46,337 nucleotides of DNA from Streptomyces sp. SID11385 (GTDB taxonomy: Bacteria > Actinomycetota > Actinomycetes > Streptomycetales > Streptomycetaceae): positions 1-46,337 of the forward strand of contig NZ_JAAGLR010000817.1 in NCBI RefSeq assembly GCF_010548245.1, in the 5' to 3' direction. Shown in pieces: positions 17,710 through 26,075 of the stretch. The translations under genes were made by a program, and so were the position numbers. A model generated the notes under the pieces. That model saw nothing but the letters and a program-made list of their open reading frames with translations. It was not told where the DNA came from and made no database searches. The first letter of the stretch is position 1. Every line of letters starts with the position of its first letter.

Positions 17710-18445
17710 CGATCCACCCCATCCCCGTGGAGTTCGCCTGGCCTAGGCCGAAGTCCTGGATGGCCGCGAGCGTCTGCGGGGCGCCCGTCACGACGACCTC
17801 CACACAGGCCCCGGGCTTCTTCCCGCCCCTGCCGGACACCCCGGTCACCGCGAACGACCTCTTGGGGCCGACCCAGTTGACCCGTTCCAACGTCACCTCG
17901 GGGTCCAGGCCGAGCGACTGCGCCTTGCGGCGCAAGTTGCCCTGAATCTGGACGTCCCACTCGGGTTCTCCGGGAAGCCTCCACGGCGTACCACCCAGAT
18001 CGCCTCGCTCCTCGCGCGGCAGTACCACCTTGGTGACCACCGGTGTCACGGTGCGGAACACCGCCCGCCCGGACGGGAAGGCCGGCTCCTCCACTACGGA
18101 CACCCGGTCCACGATGAAGGCAGTGGCCCCCCAAGCAAGCACGGGCAGCGGATTCAGAGCCGCGGCCCACCCCTCGACCACCTCGATGAGCGGGCTGCCC
18201 AGCTCGACGATGCCGGGGCCCTCGGCGACGTAGACGCCACGCCGCCGCCGCGCCGCCGGGAACACCGGAGCGCTGTAGCCGAACGGCACCATCCCGTACG
18301 GACCATGGCCGCTCCGGTGCAGCCGGGCACCCAACGCCGGTGCTCCTCGCTCCAGCAAGGCGTACGACACCGCACGCCCCGGAGCCAACACGTCCGGCCA
18401 CGGCAACTTCCGGGCTGACGTGTGGAACTCGATCCGCAGGCGCAT
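17702..18445 (-). CDS. cas6: CRISPR pre-crRNA endoribonuclease Cas6
   Basis: This protein of 247 residues should cut the repeat hairpin to release mature crRNAs. The start MRLRIEFHTSA and the C-terminal glycine-rich loop GLGQANSTGMGWIGA match Cas6; a central hydrophobic beta region is as expected. A conserved catalytic His is a candidate at H12 or in GARLHRSGHGPYG. An ATG at 18445 is used; the codon just before it is GTG and could serve too. It is the first gene of the leftward operon, 380 bp from the small upstream frame at 18827-18955 and about 650 bp from the divergent cas4. Confidence 0.87.
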   Translation of the reverse strand: MRLRIEFHTSARKLPWPDVLAPGRAVSYALLERGAPALGARLHRSGHGPYGMVPFGYSAPVFPAARRRRGVYVAEGPGIVELGSPLIEVVEGWAAALNPLPVLAWGATAFIVDRVSVVEEPAFPSGRAVFRTVTPVVTKVVLPREERGDLGGTPWRLPGEPEWDVQIQGNLRRKAQSLGLDPEVTLERVNWVGPKRSFAVTGVSGRGGKKPGACVEVVVTGAPQTLAAIQDFGLGQANSTGMGWIGA

Positions 18446-18826
18446 CACCCGGCCCCCTTCCCTCATGAGCAGCGTCACCGCAGGTCACAGACACGTGACC
18501 CGGGATTGTCAGTACCGCCTGCCAGGGTCGGCACCAAGACGGGCGGCTCGGGCTCGAACCCGAAGTAAGACTGAACGTATCCAACAGGTCATAGGAAAAA
18601 GGGATTTCACCGGAAAGTTAGACACGACGGGAGTTCGTGCTGTAAGGCGCGGCGGAAGTAGTTGCCGCGCTCCGATCCGGACGGCCGGACGCAGCGCTAG
18701 GCTGGCCGCATCTCCCCTCCTGACCGCACCTCAGCGCGGCGGATGGGGTTCGCAAATGTCTGACTTTGTGCTGCGTACCGTTGTAAGGTCGGCCTCATTG
18801 CCCCTCTAAGGGGACTCCTTCGCCGC
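18446..18826. promoter_or_regulatory. Divergent cas regulatory region, left part
   Basis: No gene is supported here. Structured elements are: GGTCAC at 18483-18488 with GTGACC at 18495-18500, a 6-bp inverted repeat 38 bases before cas6; the quasi-palindrome CGGGCTCGAACCCG near 18545; TAGGCT at 18698-18703 on the plus strand, a good -10 hexamer without a clear -35; and a CCCCT-CTA-AGGGG hairpin near 18800. I infer control of cas6 expression but cannot name a regulator. Confidence 0.45.
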
Positions 18827-18955
18827 TCAGGCGCGCACCCATCGGTACGGCCCGTCGTCCGTGCCGTACATCAGCGGTGCCTTGTCCCTGCTCAGGGTTG
18901 ATGCAGCAAACAGCACTCCGGTCTCCTGGACGTGCTGGTACTCGTCACCCAACAT
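18827..18955 (-). CDS. Small 42-residue ORF between divergent cas operons
   Basis: On the minus strand an ATG at 18955 opens a 42-residue frame with natural-looking composition: MLGDEYQHVQETGVLFAAST, then about five residues, then APLMYGTDDGPYRWVRA and stop. It is too short for usual gene callers. The frame stays open 18 codons further upstream (WDEENGGRAGIRTETPA) to a stop without another good start, so it may instead be the 3' remnant of a longer gene. A weak GGAG lies upstream and a small hairpin (CCCCT-CTA-AGGGG) follows. I do not recognise the family. It is on the same strand as, and about 380 bp ahead of, cas6. Confidence 0.45.
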   Translation of the reverse strand: MLGDEYQHVQETGVLFAASTLSRDKAPLMYGTDDGPYRWVRA

Positions 18956-19096
18956 CGCGGGAGTCTCCGTGCGTATCCCGGCTCTGCCGCCGTTTTCCTC
19001 GTCCCACCCTCACGCCCGCCCGGCGTTCCGGCGCAGCCGCCGGCTCCGCCTTCGCCCCGGCCTCGTCCCTGGTAGTGGCTTTGAAGGAGCCAGGCT

Positions 19097-19594
19097 GTGA
19101 TCACCTACGACGACATCGACGGCGTCCACATCAAGTACCTCTACCACTGCCCTCGCCAACTCTGGCTGTACGTACGCGGCATTCGCCCCGAAGCGCTGAG
19201 CGCCGCCGTCCAACTCGGCGAAGTCGTCCACGACACCACCTACACCCGTGACAGTCCCGTCGACCTCGGTGCCGCACGCATCGACTTCATGGACGGCCAC
19301 CGCTGGGTTCACGAGGTCAAGTCCTCACGCCGCCCGACCCCCGCCGACGAGGCCCAGGGCCGGCACTACTGCCACCGGCTGCACCGGCTCGGCATCGCAG
19401 CCGAAGGAGCGATCCTGCACTACCCGGCGACGCGACGTACCCAGCGCCATCGCTACGACACGGACGCCGCTGACCGGGCCGAAGCGGACATCGCCGAAGC
19501 TCTCGCCGTCGCTCGCGCGCCGCAGTCCCCCGCCCGCCTGTCGCGCTCCGGGTGCCGGGGATGCAGCTTCACCGACTACTGCTGGACGGAGTGA
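19097..19594 (+). CDS. cas4: CRISPR adaptation nuclease Cas4
   Basis: The 165-residue RecB-family nuclease trims prespacers and selects the PAM side during adaptation. Complete motif set: iron-sulfur cysteines C18 (YHCPR), C153, C156 and C162 (CRGCSFTDYC); H45; D63 (RIDFMDG); E73-x-K75 (HEVKSS); and Q87-x3-Y91. The GTG start has AAGGAG eight bases upstream. It is the first of three adaptation genes running towards array 2, and the gap to cas1 is only four bases. All catalytic and cluster ligands are present, so it appears functional. Confidence 0.95.
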   Translation: MITYDDIDGVHIKYLYHCPRQLWLYVRGIRPEALSAAVQLGEVVHDTTYTRDSPVDLGAARIDFMDGHRWVHEVKSSRRPTPADEAQGRHYCHRLHRLGIAAEGAILHYPATRRTQRHRYDTDAADRAEADIAEALAVARAPQSPARLSRSGCRGCSFTDYCWTE

Positions 19595-19598
19595 CCCC

Positions 19599-20579
19599 GT
19601 GCCCGCCGCCTCGCGCACCTACTGGCTCACGAGCCCATGCCGCATCCGCCGCCAAGATCAGTCCCTGGTCATCGAGCGGGAAAGTGCGGCCCCTGTCCAC
19701 ATCCCCGTCACCGATGTCCGCGACATCGTCGCCTGCGCGGAAACCGATCTCAACACCGCCGTCGTGTCCCTCCTGAACCGCCACCGGATCAGCGTCCACC
19801 TCCTCTCCTACTACGGCGACTACGCCGGCTCCCTCCTCACCTCGGACACCAGCACCTCCGGAAGCACCGTTCTCGCCCAAGCCCGCCTTGCGGAGGACCC
19901 CGCCCGTGCCCTGGGCGTCGCGCGCGCCCTCGTGGAAGCCACCGCCTTCAATGTGCGGCGCGTCTTGGACCGCAAGCTCCTCGCTCGCCCCTACAACGTC
20001 CTTCAGGAATCGACGCGAGCCGCCACCTCCTCCGCCGAACTCATGGGCGCCGAAGGAACCTTCCGTCGCTCCGCATGGGAAGTTCTCGACACCCGGCTTC
20101 CCGACTGGCTTCAATTGGCAGGCCGCAGCCGCCGCCCGCCGAAGAACGCCGGGAACGCCTTCATCAGTTACGTCAACGGCATCACCTACGCCCGCACCCT
20201 CAGTGCGCTGCGGCTCACGCCGCTGCACACCGGTATCGCCTTCCTCCACAGCAGCATGGAGCGCCAGCGCCACTCCCTTGTCCTTGACCTCTCGGAGATG
20301 TTCAAGCCGCTGTTCGCCGAACGCCTCCTGCTGCGCATGGCCTCGCGCAACCAGCTCAAGCCCCACCACTTCGACACCGACACCAACCAGGCCATGCTCA
20401 GCGACACCGGCCGCAAACTCGTCGTCCAGACGGTCCGGGACGAATTCGCCGTCACGGTCATGCACCGTGCCCTCGGCAGACCCGTCGCCTACGACGAACT
20501 GCTCTACTTCGACGCTCTCGCTCTCACCCGCCACTGCCTCGAAGGCACTCCCTACAAGCCCTTCCGCATCTGGTGGTGA
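19599..20579 (+). CDS. cas1: CRISPR integrase Cas1
   Basis: The 326-residue spacer integrase has the metal-binding residues E152 (MGAEGTFRR), H217 (FLHSSMERQ) and D230/E233 (SLVLDLSEMFKP). An N-terminal beta domain is followed by the alpha-helical catalytic domain, the usual Cas1 layout. GTG 19599 follows the cas4 stop by four bases; the open frame extends much further upstream over cas4 in another phase and is ignored. NAFISYVNGITYARTLSAL is the conserved segment before the catalytic His. It should act with Cas2 and Cas4 at the array leaders. Confidence 0.96.
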   Translation: MPAASRTYWLTSPCRIRRQDQSLVIERESAAPVHIPVTDVRDIVACAETDLNTAVVSLLNRHRISVHLLSYYGDYAGSLLTSDTSTSGSTVLAQARLAEDPARALGVARALVEATAFNVRRVLDRKLLARPYNVLQESTRAATSSAELMGAEGTFRRSAWEVLDTRLPDWLQLAGRSRRPPKNAGNAFISYVNGITYARTLSALRLTPLHTGIAFLHSSMERQRHSLVLDLSEMFKPLFAERLLLRMASRNQLKPHHFDTDTNQAMLSDTGRKLVVQTVRDEFAVTVMHRALGRPVAYDELLYFDALALTRHCLEGTPYKPFRIWW

Positions 20580-20588
20580 CCTCGGTCC

Positions 20589-20852
20589 ATGCACGTCATC
20601 GTCGTCTACGACACCGCCGCCGAACGCAACTCCCGCATCCTGCGCACCTGCCGCAAATACCTGCACCACACCCAACGCAGCGTCTTCGAGGGCCAGCTCA
20701 CCCCCGCACAACTTCGAGCCTTCCAAGCAGCCGTCGAGACGGTTCTCGACCTGACCTACGACAACGTGATCGTCTACACGTTCCCCCCGGGCACCAGTCC
20801 CGTCCGCCACGCCTGGGGCGCCACCGAGCCCGAGCCCACGGACGTGCTGTGA
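20589..20852 (+). CDS. cas2: CRISPR adaptation protein Cas2
   Basis: This small ferredoxin-like protein has 87 residues and scaffolds the Cas1 integrase. The N-terminus MHVIVVYDTAAERNSRILRT carries the conserved Asp (D8) at the end of strand 1; KYLHHTQRSVFEGQLTPAQL and DNVIVYTFP complete the typical fold. It starts nine bases after cas1 and ends 77 bp before the conserved part of the array 2 leader. Residues are as expected for an intact protein. Confidence 0.95.
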   Translation: MHVIVVYDTAAERNSRILRTCRKYLHHTQRSVFEGQLTPAQLRAFQAAVETVLDLTYDNVIVYTFPPGTSPVRHAWGATEPEPTDVL

Positions 20853-20929
20853 CGGGCGTCGTGGAGCCTTGGCTTCTTGGGTGGAGCGCAAGCGTGGAGG
20901 GCGACTTTCGGAACACCGGCCGACCTCGA

Positions 20930-21033
20930 TTTCAGCGGCGCACCGGGCCGGAGAACGCAACCGACGGTCTGCTGAAAAACAGAGCATGTATCGCCCTCCG
21001 CTGGAGCCTCGGACCAGCGGCTTTACTCTGGGC
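20930..21033 (+). promoter_or_regulatory. CRISPR array 2 leader
   Basis: This stretch of 104 bp is homologous to the array 1 leader in inverted orientation. Shared blocks are TTTCAGCG at its start, AACCG-CGGTC-GCTGAAAAA in the middle, and GCGGCTTTAC-CTGGG immediately before the first repeat. The TTTCAGCG and GCTGAAA blocks are inverted copies of each other. The conserved repeat-proximal block is a likely Cas1-Cas2 docking element, by analogy with other leaders. Confidence 0.87.
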
Positions 21034-21502
21034 GTCCTCATCGCCCCCAGCGGGGGTAGCAACGTGCGTCCTCGACGCCGAAGACCGCGCCGAAGACGCG
21101 TCCTCATCGCCCCCAGCGGGGGTAGCAACGACACGGGGAGCTCCTCCGGGACATCCTGCGGAGGAACCGTCCTCATCGCCCCCAGCGGGGGTAGCAACGG
21201 CGTGGGCGGTCGGTGGGACCGGCCGGAGGCCGCAGCGTCCTCATCGCCACGGGTACGGGGGAGCGCTCGGCCACCTCGGTCAGCGCCGTCCTCATCGCCC
21301 CCAGCGGGGGTAGCAACGTGCGTCCTCGACGCCGAAGACCGCGCCGAAGACGCGTCCTCATCGCCCCCAGCGGGGGTAGCAACGACACGGGGAGCTCCTC
21401 CGGGACATCCTGCGGAGGAACCGTCCTCATCGCCCCCAGCGGGGGTAGCAACGGCGTGGGCGGTCGGTGGGACCGGCCGGAGGCCGCAGCGTCCTCATCG
21501 CC
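21034..21502 (+). repeat. Tandem duplication of three leader-end spacers
   Basis: 21034-21248 and 21288-21502 are identical (215 bp; offset 254 bp) and cover three repeat-spacer units plus the first 12 bases of the next repeat. Between them lies a 39-bp sequence found once, attached to the truncated repeat. Identity of the copies implies a recent event. Confidence 0.95.
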
Positions 21503-23312
21503 CCCAGCGGGGGTAGCAACGCCGCTGCGGCGTGCCGGGGCCGGGCGAGGCGGAGTCCTCATCGCCCCCAGCGGGGGTAGCAACGTGAGGGTCAGGGTCT
21601 CGGTTGCCACAGCGGGCCTGTCCTCATCGCCCCCAGCGGGGGTAGCAACCAGAAAGCCTTCGCGGAGCGGGCCACGAAGAAGCGGGTCCTCATCGCCCCC
21701 AGCGGGGGTAGCAACACGCCGAGGGTCCCGCCCTCCTGCGTGATCCACCCGTCCTCATCGCCCCCAGCGGGGGTAGCAACAGGAGATACCGCGCGACTCA
21801 CTGTCCGGCGGCCGGCCGTCCTCATCGCCCCCAGCGGGGGTAGCAACTCCGGCGGGGCTCTCTTCGGCCCTCCAAACCCCACCAGGTCCTCATCGCCCCC
21901 AGCGGGGGTAGCAACGCGAGCTGCGCGCGGGCTCGCGCGAGTGGGGCCCGGAGTCCTCATCGCCCCCAGCGGGGGTAGCAACAGCAGCAGCTCGACGCGC
22001 ACGCCGAGCGGGTCATCGGGGTCCTCATCGCCCCCAGCGGGGGTAGCAACACCTGGAGGTAGCCGGGCCGGCCCACGGCCGCAGGGGTCCTCATCGCCCC
22101 CAGCGGGGGTAGCAACAAGAGGAGACCGCCGGTGTAGACGAGGTACTGATCGGGTCATCATCGCCCCCAGCGGGGGTAGCAACATGTTCACGCGGGTGAC
22201 CGCGGCGGTGTAGGCGCGGGTCCTCATCGCCCCCAGCGGGGGTAGCAACGGATGTTCGTCGGGAAGCTGGACGGGGCGTTCACGGTCCTCATCGCCCCCA
22301 GCGGGGGTAGCAACTAGGCCGGTTTGCTGCCCGAGCCGGGGTTGGCGGGGGTCCTCATCGCCCCCAGCGGGGGTAGCAACTGCTACTGGTCACGAGGTGC
22401 CCCCTCGCCCGCCGGGGGTCCTCATCGCCCCAGCGGGGGTAGCAACTCCGCTTGCTCGGCGAGCATCCGGGCCCGGTCCACGAGGGTCCTCATCGCCCCC
22501 AGCGGGGGTAGCAACATGGTCTTCGACAGGACCGCGTACCGAGGCGTCGCGCGGTCCTCATCGCCCCCAGCGGGGGTAGCAACACGATCAGCACGACCTA
22601 CACGCGCGGCATCAAGCCCGGGTCCTCATCGCCCCCAGCGGGGGTAGCAACACCTGCACTGGAAGCAGTGGCCCGACCGGGCCGCGGTCCTCATCGCCCC
22701 CAGCGGGGGTAGCAACGTCCAGATGCACAGGCGCGGGGTGATGTCGACAGCGGTCCTCATCGCCCCCAGCGGGAGTGGCAACAGGACCAGCTCACCGACG
22801 TCCGCGACGACATCCAGCAGTCCTCATCGCCCCAGCGGGGGTGGCAACAGCGGGGGCAGCAGGACCGCACCTCTCCACCCTGCAGTCCTCATCGCCCCCA
22901 GCGGGGGTGGCAACGTCGTACGCACCCCGTATCGCAGCGCGTCGCACGAAGTCCTCATCGCCCCCAGCGGGGGTGGCAACGTCGTACGCACCCCGTATCG
23001 CAGCGCGTCGCACGAAGTCCTCATCGCCCCCAGCGGGGGTGGCAACACGAGCGCGTCGGCGCGCGCCTGCCAGGCGCCGCGCAGTCCTCATCGCCCCCAG
23101 CGGGGGTAGCAACCGCCGGGGGAGCCGCTGCGATGACTGCTCCCCGCCGGTCCTCATCGCCCCCAGCGGGGGTAGCAACCAGCCAGCTGTCTTTTCCCAC
23201 CCCGGACGGTCCGCTGTCCTCATAACCCCCAGCGGGGCAGCAACCCCGCCACGACCCAGCGAGCTTCCTCGCCGAGGTCGAGTCCTCACCGCCCCCCAGC
23301 GGGCGTTGCAAC
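21034..23312 (+). CRISPR. CRISPR array 2: 35 repeat units, 34 spacers
   Basis: There are 35 repeat units at about 66-bp period, 30 bp each. The repeat begins GTCCTCATCG, has hairpin CCCCC-AGC-GGGGG and ends TAGCAAC. Repeats are near-perfect at the left (leader) end. From 22753 to 23046 the ending becomes TGGCAAC, and the last two (23216, 23282) are degenerate, marking the trailer. Block 21034-21248 is repeated exactly at 21288-21502, and the unit at 21237 has only the first 12 bases of the repeat. Spacer 22915-22950 is repeated exactly at 22981-23016. Transcription is rightward. The repeat differs from array 1 only near its 3' end. Confidence 0.98.
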
Positions 23313-23351
23313 CATCGAGGGTCCCGCGGAAGGGGGCCATCACGGCCATGA

Positions 23352-24254
23352 TCACTTCAGCTGAGCGAGCGCCTCCGTAGCGATCCGCTCGAAGACCGTC
23401 TGGTCCACGGCGAAGTCCGAGTCCGGGATCGGCCAGTGGATCGCGATCTCCGTGAAGCCGAGTTCTTGGTGGCGGCCCGCGAAGTCGACGAACGCGTCGA
23501 GCGAGGCCAGCGGTCCGTTGCGGTCGGGGGTGAAGCCGTGGAGGAGGATCTTGTCGAGGGCGGCGATGTCGCGGCCTGCGGCCTCGCACGCCGCGCCGAG
23601 GCGGGCGATCTGGCTGCGGAGGGCCTCCAGCGACTGCTCCGGTGTGCCCTCCTCGTAGAGCTTCGGGTCGCCGGTCGTGACCCATGCCTGGCCGTAGCGG
23701 GCTGCCAGCTTCAGGCCGCGTGGGCCGGTTGCCGCGACCGCGAAGGGCAGGCGGGGGCGCTGGACGCAGCCGGGGATGTTGCGGGCCTCCTCGGCCGAGT
23801 AGAACGTGCCCCGGTCCGTCACCGCGTCCTCGGTGAGCAGGCGGTCGAGCAGCGGCACGAACTCGCCGAAGCGGTCGGCGCGCTCCTTCGGTGTCCAGGG
23901 CTCCTGGCCGAGCGCCGTGGCGTCGAAGCCGTTGCCGCCCGCTCCGATGCCGAGGGTGACCCGGCCGCCGGAGATGTCGTCGAGCGAGATCAGTTCCTTG
24001 GCGAGCGTCACGGGGTGGCGGAAGTTTGGTGACGTGACGAGGGTGCCCAAGCGCAGGCGCTCCGTGGCGGTGGCGGCGGCGGTGAGGGTGGGCAGGGCGC
24101 CGAACCAGGGGCCGTCGCGGAAGGTGCGCCACGAGAGGTGGTCGTAGGTGTACGCCGTGTGGAAGCCGAGCTCTTCCGCGCGCTGCCACTTCGCGCGGCC
24201 TCCCTCGTGCCAGCGGTCGACAGGGAGGATCACGGTGCTCAGGCGCATGCTCAT
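23352..24254 (-). CDS. LLM-class (probably F420-dependent) oxidoreductase
   Basis: The 300-residue luciferase-like monooxygenase-fold protein has the N-terminal [63 protein letters not shown] and the C-terminal [15 protein letters not shown]. These are typical of F420- or flavin-dependent LLM oxidoreductases; the substrate is unknown. ATG 24254 (MSMRLS) is preferred since TAGGCT lies seven bases upstream, a leaderless arrangement. Its stop is 40 bp from the last degenerate repeat of array 2. It is the intact relative of the truncated gene at 9776-10024 and faces it in the opposite orientation. Confidence 0.9.
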   Translation of the reverse strand: MSMRLSTVILPVDRWHEGGRAKWQRAEELGFHTAYTYDHLSWRTFRDGPWFGALPTLTAAATATERLRLGTLVTSPNFRHPVTLAKELISLDDISGGRVTLGIGAGGNGFDATALGQEPWTPKERADRFGEFVPLLDRLLTEDAVTDRGTFYSAEEARNIPGCVQRPRLPFAVAATGPRGLKLAARYGQAWVTTGDPKLYEEGTPEQSLEALRSQIARLGAACEAAGRDIAALDKILLHGFTPDRNGPLASLDAFVDFAGRHQELGFTEIAIHWPIPDSDFAVDQTVFERIATEALAQLK

Positions 24255-24261
24255 GCGGCCG

Positions 24262-24267
24262 AGCCTA
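24262..24267 (-). promoter_or_regulatory. Leaderless -10 box of LLM gene
   Basis: On the minus strand TAGGCT (24267-24262) ends seven bases before ATG 24254. This fits a leaderless transcript starting at the ATG and decides the start over an in-frame codon at 24296. Confidence 0.5.
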
Positions 24268-24345
24268 CGCCGGGAGCCGGATCGTGCCAGCTCCACGGCT
24301 CGCGCGCGGGGGCGGCCCCGTACAGCGGCTGGCTACAGTGCGGTC

Positions 24346-24513
24346 ATGGGATGGATCGAGATCGAGCGGATACGGGAGCCGCAGACCTGCTACTGCGGGG
24401 CGCCCGTCAAGCAGACCGGCCGCTGGTTCACCCGGCGGTACTGCTCGCGCAAGCACCGGGTCCGGGGCCGCTTCCTCACCGCCGTGGTCTCTGTCCTCAC
24501 CTTCCTCTCCTGA
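24346..24513 (+). CDS. Small cysteine-rich protein, 55 residues
   Basis: Starting [13 protein letters not shown], the protein has [25 protein letters not shown], in two cysteine groups (C-x-C and C-x3-H) that could bind one zinc ion, followed by a short hydrophobic tail [12 protein letters not shown]. It resembles zinc-ribbon-like small proteins of actinomycetes, but I cannot name a family. TACAGT lies six bases before the ATG, again suggesting a leaderless transcript. It ends 91 bp before gltX and diverges from the LLM gene. Confidence 0.65.
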   Translation: MGWIEIERIREPQTCYCGAPVKQTGRWFTRRYCSRKHRVRGRFLTAVVSVLTFLS

Positions 24514-24604
24514 AGGCCCCGGCGCACCCACACCACCGAAGCCCGCCCTCCGCAAAACCCGCGACGGTCCACGCCCACACCCCCGGCTCGGTACCCTGGC
24601 TCCC

Positions 24605-26029
24605 ATGTCCACTACCCCGCTCCGTGTCCGTTTCGCCCCTTCCCCCACGGGGATGTTTCACGTTGGTGGGGCGCGGTCCGCGCTCTACAACTGGGCCGTG
24701 GCGCGACAGTCCGGGGGGACGTTCGTCCTGCGGATCGAGGACACGGACGCGGCGCGGAACAAGCCGGAGTGGATCGACGGGATCGTGAGCGCGCTCGCGG
24801 CGATCGGGATTCACGGGGAGGACCCGGCCTTCGAGGGGCCGTACTTCCAGTCGCAGAACGCGGAGCGGCACCGGGAGGCGGGGCTGCGGCTCTTCGCCGA
24901 GGGGCGCGCGTACTACTGCGACTGCACGCGGGAGCAGTTGAAGGAGCGGACGGGCTCCGAGCACCTCGGGTACGACGGCTTCTGCCGGGACCGTGGGTTG
25001 CAGTACGAGGAGGGGCGGGCGCTGCGGTTCCGGACGCCCGACGAGGGGGAGACCGTCGTGGTCGACCTCGTGCGCGGGGAGCCGGCCTTCCCCAACAGCG
25101 CCATCGAGGACTTCGTGATCGCGCGCGGGGACGGGTCACCTGTCTTCCTGATCGCCAACGTCGTGGACGACCTCGACGAGGGCATCACGATGGTCATCCG
25201 CGGTGAGGAGCACCTCTCGAACACGCCGAAGCAGCAGTTGCTGTGGGAGGCGCTGGGGGCGCAGCCGCCGACGTGGGCGCACCTGCCGGTGATCGTGAAC
25301 GAGAAGCGGCAGAAGCTCTCCAAGCGCCGCGACAAGGTCGCGCTGGAGGACTACCTCGCCGAGGGCTTCCTGCCCGAGGCGATGGTCAACTACCTCATGC
25401 TGCTCGGCTGGGGCCCCGGCGGGGACCGGGAGATCATGCCGTACGAGGAGCTGGAGCGGCTCTTCCGGATCGAGGACGTCAACACCGCGCCCGCCTTCTT
25501 TGACGTGAAGAAGCTGACGGCGTTCAACGGGGACTACATCCGCGCGCTGTCGCCGGAGCAGTTCGCCGCCGCGTGCGCCCCGTGGCTCGTCGCCCCGTAC
25601 GCGCCGTGGCGCCCGGAGGCTTTCGACAAGGACGTCTTCGAGGCCGCCGCTCCGCTGGCGCAGACGCGGGTGGCCGTGCTGTCGGAGATCACCAACAACG
25701 TGGACTTCCTGTTCCTCGACGAGCCGGTCGAGGACGAGGCGTCGTGGAACAAGGCGATGAAGCCGGGCGCCGCTGACATCCTGACCGGCGCGCGCGCCGA
25801 GTTGGCCGCGCTCGCGGACTGGAAGGCGGACGAGCTGAAGGCCGTCGTGCTCGCCGTGGGCGAGAAGCACGGGCTCAAGCTCGGCAAGGCCCAGGCCCCG
25901 ATCCGCGTCGCCGTCACCGGGCGCACCATCGGGCTCCCGCTCTTCGAGTCCATGGAGCTGCTCGGCCGCGAGGGCGTGCTCGCCCGCCTGGACGCGGCGG
26001 CCGAAAATCTGGCCGCCGCGCAGGCGTAG
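24605..26029 (+). CDS. gltX: Glutamyl-tRNA synthetase
   Basis: This class I aminoacyl-tRNA synthetase of 474 residues charges tRNA-Glu (and, in GatCAB organisms, often tRNA-Gln). The HIGH motif appears as FHVGG within [23 protein letters not shown], the KMSKS motif as KLSKR, and a zinc-knuckle-like CDC with a later Cys (YDGFCRDR) is present. Full length and C-terminal anticodon domain distinguish it from short GluQRS. The leading sequence differs from the GluRS I recall as the housekeeping copy in Streptomyces, so it could be a second, possibly specialised, GluRS. The 3' end including the stop is duplicated just downstream (26014-26064). Confidence 0.93.
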   Translation: MSTTPLRVRFAPSPTGMFHVGGARSALYNWAVARQSGGTFVLRIEDTDAARNKPEWIDGIVSALAAIGIHGEDPAFEGPYFQSQNAERHREAGLRLFAEGRAYYCDCTREQLKERTGSEHLGYDGFCRDRGLQYEEGRALRFRTPDEGETVVVDLVRGEPAFPNSAIEDFVIARGDGSPVFLIANVVDDLDEGITMVIRGEEHLSNTPKQQLLWEALGAQPPTWAHLPVIVNEKRQKLSKRRDKVALEDYLAEGFLPEAMVNYLMLLGWGPGGDREIMPYEELERLFRIEDVNTAPAFFDVKKLTAFNGDYIRALSPEQFAAACAPWLVAPYAPWRPEAFDKDVFEAAAPLAQTRVAVLSEITNNVDFLFLDEPVEDEASWNKAMKPGAADILTGARAELAALADWKADELKAVVLAVGEKHGLKLGKAQAPIRVAVTGRTIGLPLFESMELLGREGVLARLDAAAENLAAAQA

Positions 26030-26064
26030 CCGTACGAACGTCGCCGCGCAGGCGTAGCCGTACG
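26014..26064. repeat. 23-bp direct repeat at gltX 3' end
   Basis: CGCCGCGCAGGCGTAGCCG plus TACG occurs at 26014-26036 and again at 26042-26064. The first copy contains the gltX stop codon, the second lies between the convergent gltX and glycosyltransferase genes. It is a small tandem duplication with no evident function. Confidence 0.85.
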
Positions 26065-26075
26065 CGCCTCGCCGC

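Noticed and set aside
18540-18565. tRNA T-arm-like GGGTTCGAGCCC on the minus strand
   Set aside because: Stem pairing fails with a 7-base loop and no acceptor, D or anticodon arms can be found around it.
10096-23312. Opposite array orientation, because the reverse repeat ends in GATGAGGAC and resembles type I-E handles
   Set aside because: Both arrays decay at their outer ends and share homologous leaders at their inner ends, which fixes the orientation used here; the cas genes are type I-B.
20869-24189. Long frames with repeated SSPPAGVAT or LLPPLGAMRT peptides
   Set aside because: These are translations of CRISPR repeats; no selection for protein coding is expected.
24653-24668. parS-like TGTTTCACGT inside gltX
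   Set aside because: Only the left half matches; the right half diverges, and the sequence encodes the HIGH-like motif of GluRS.
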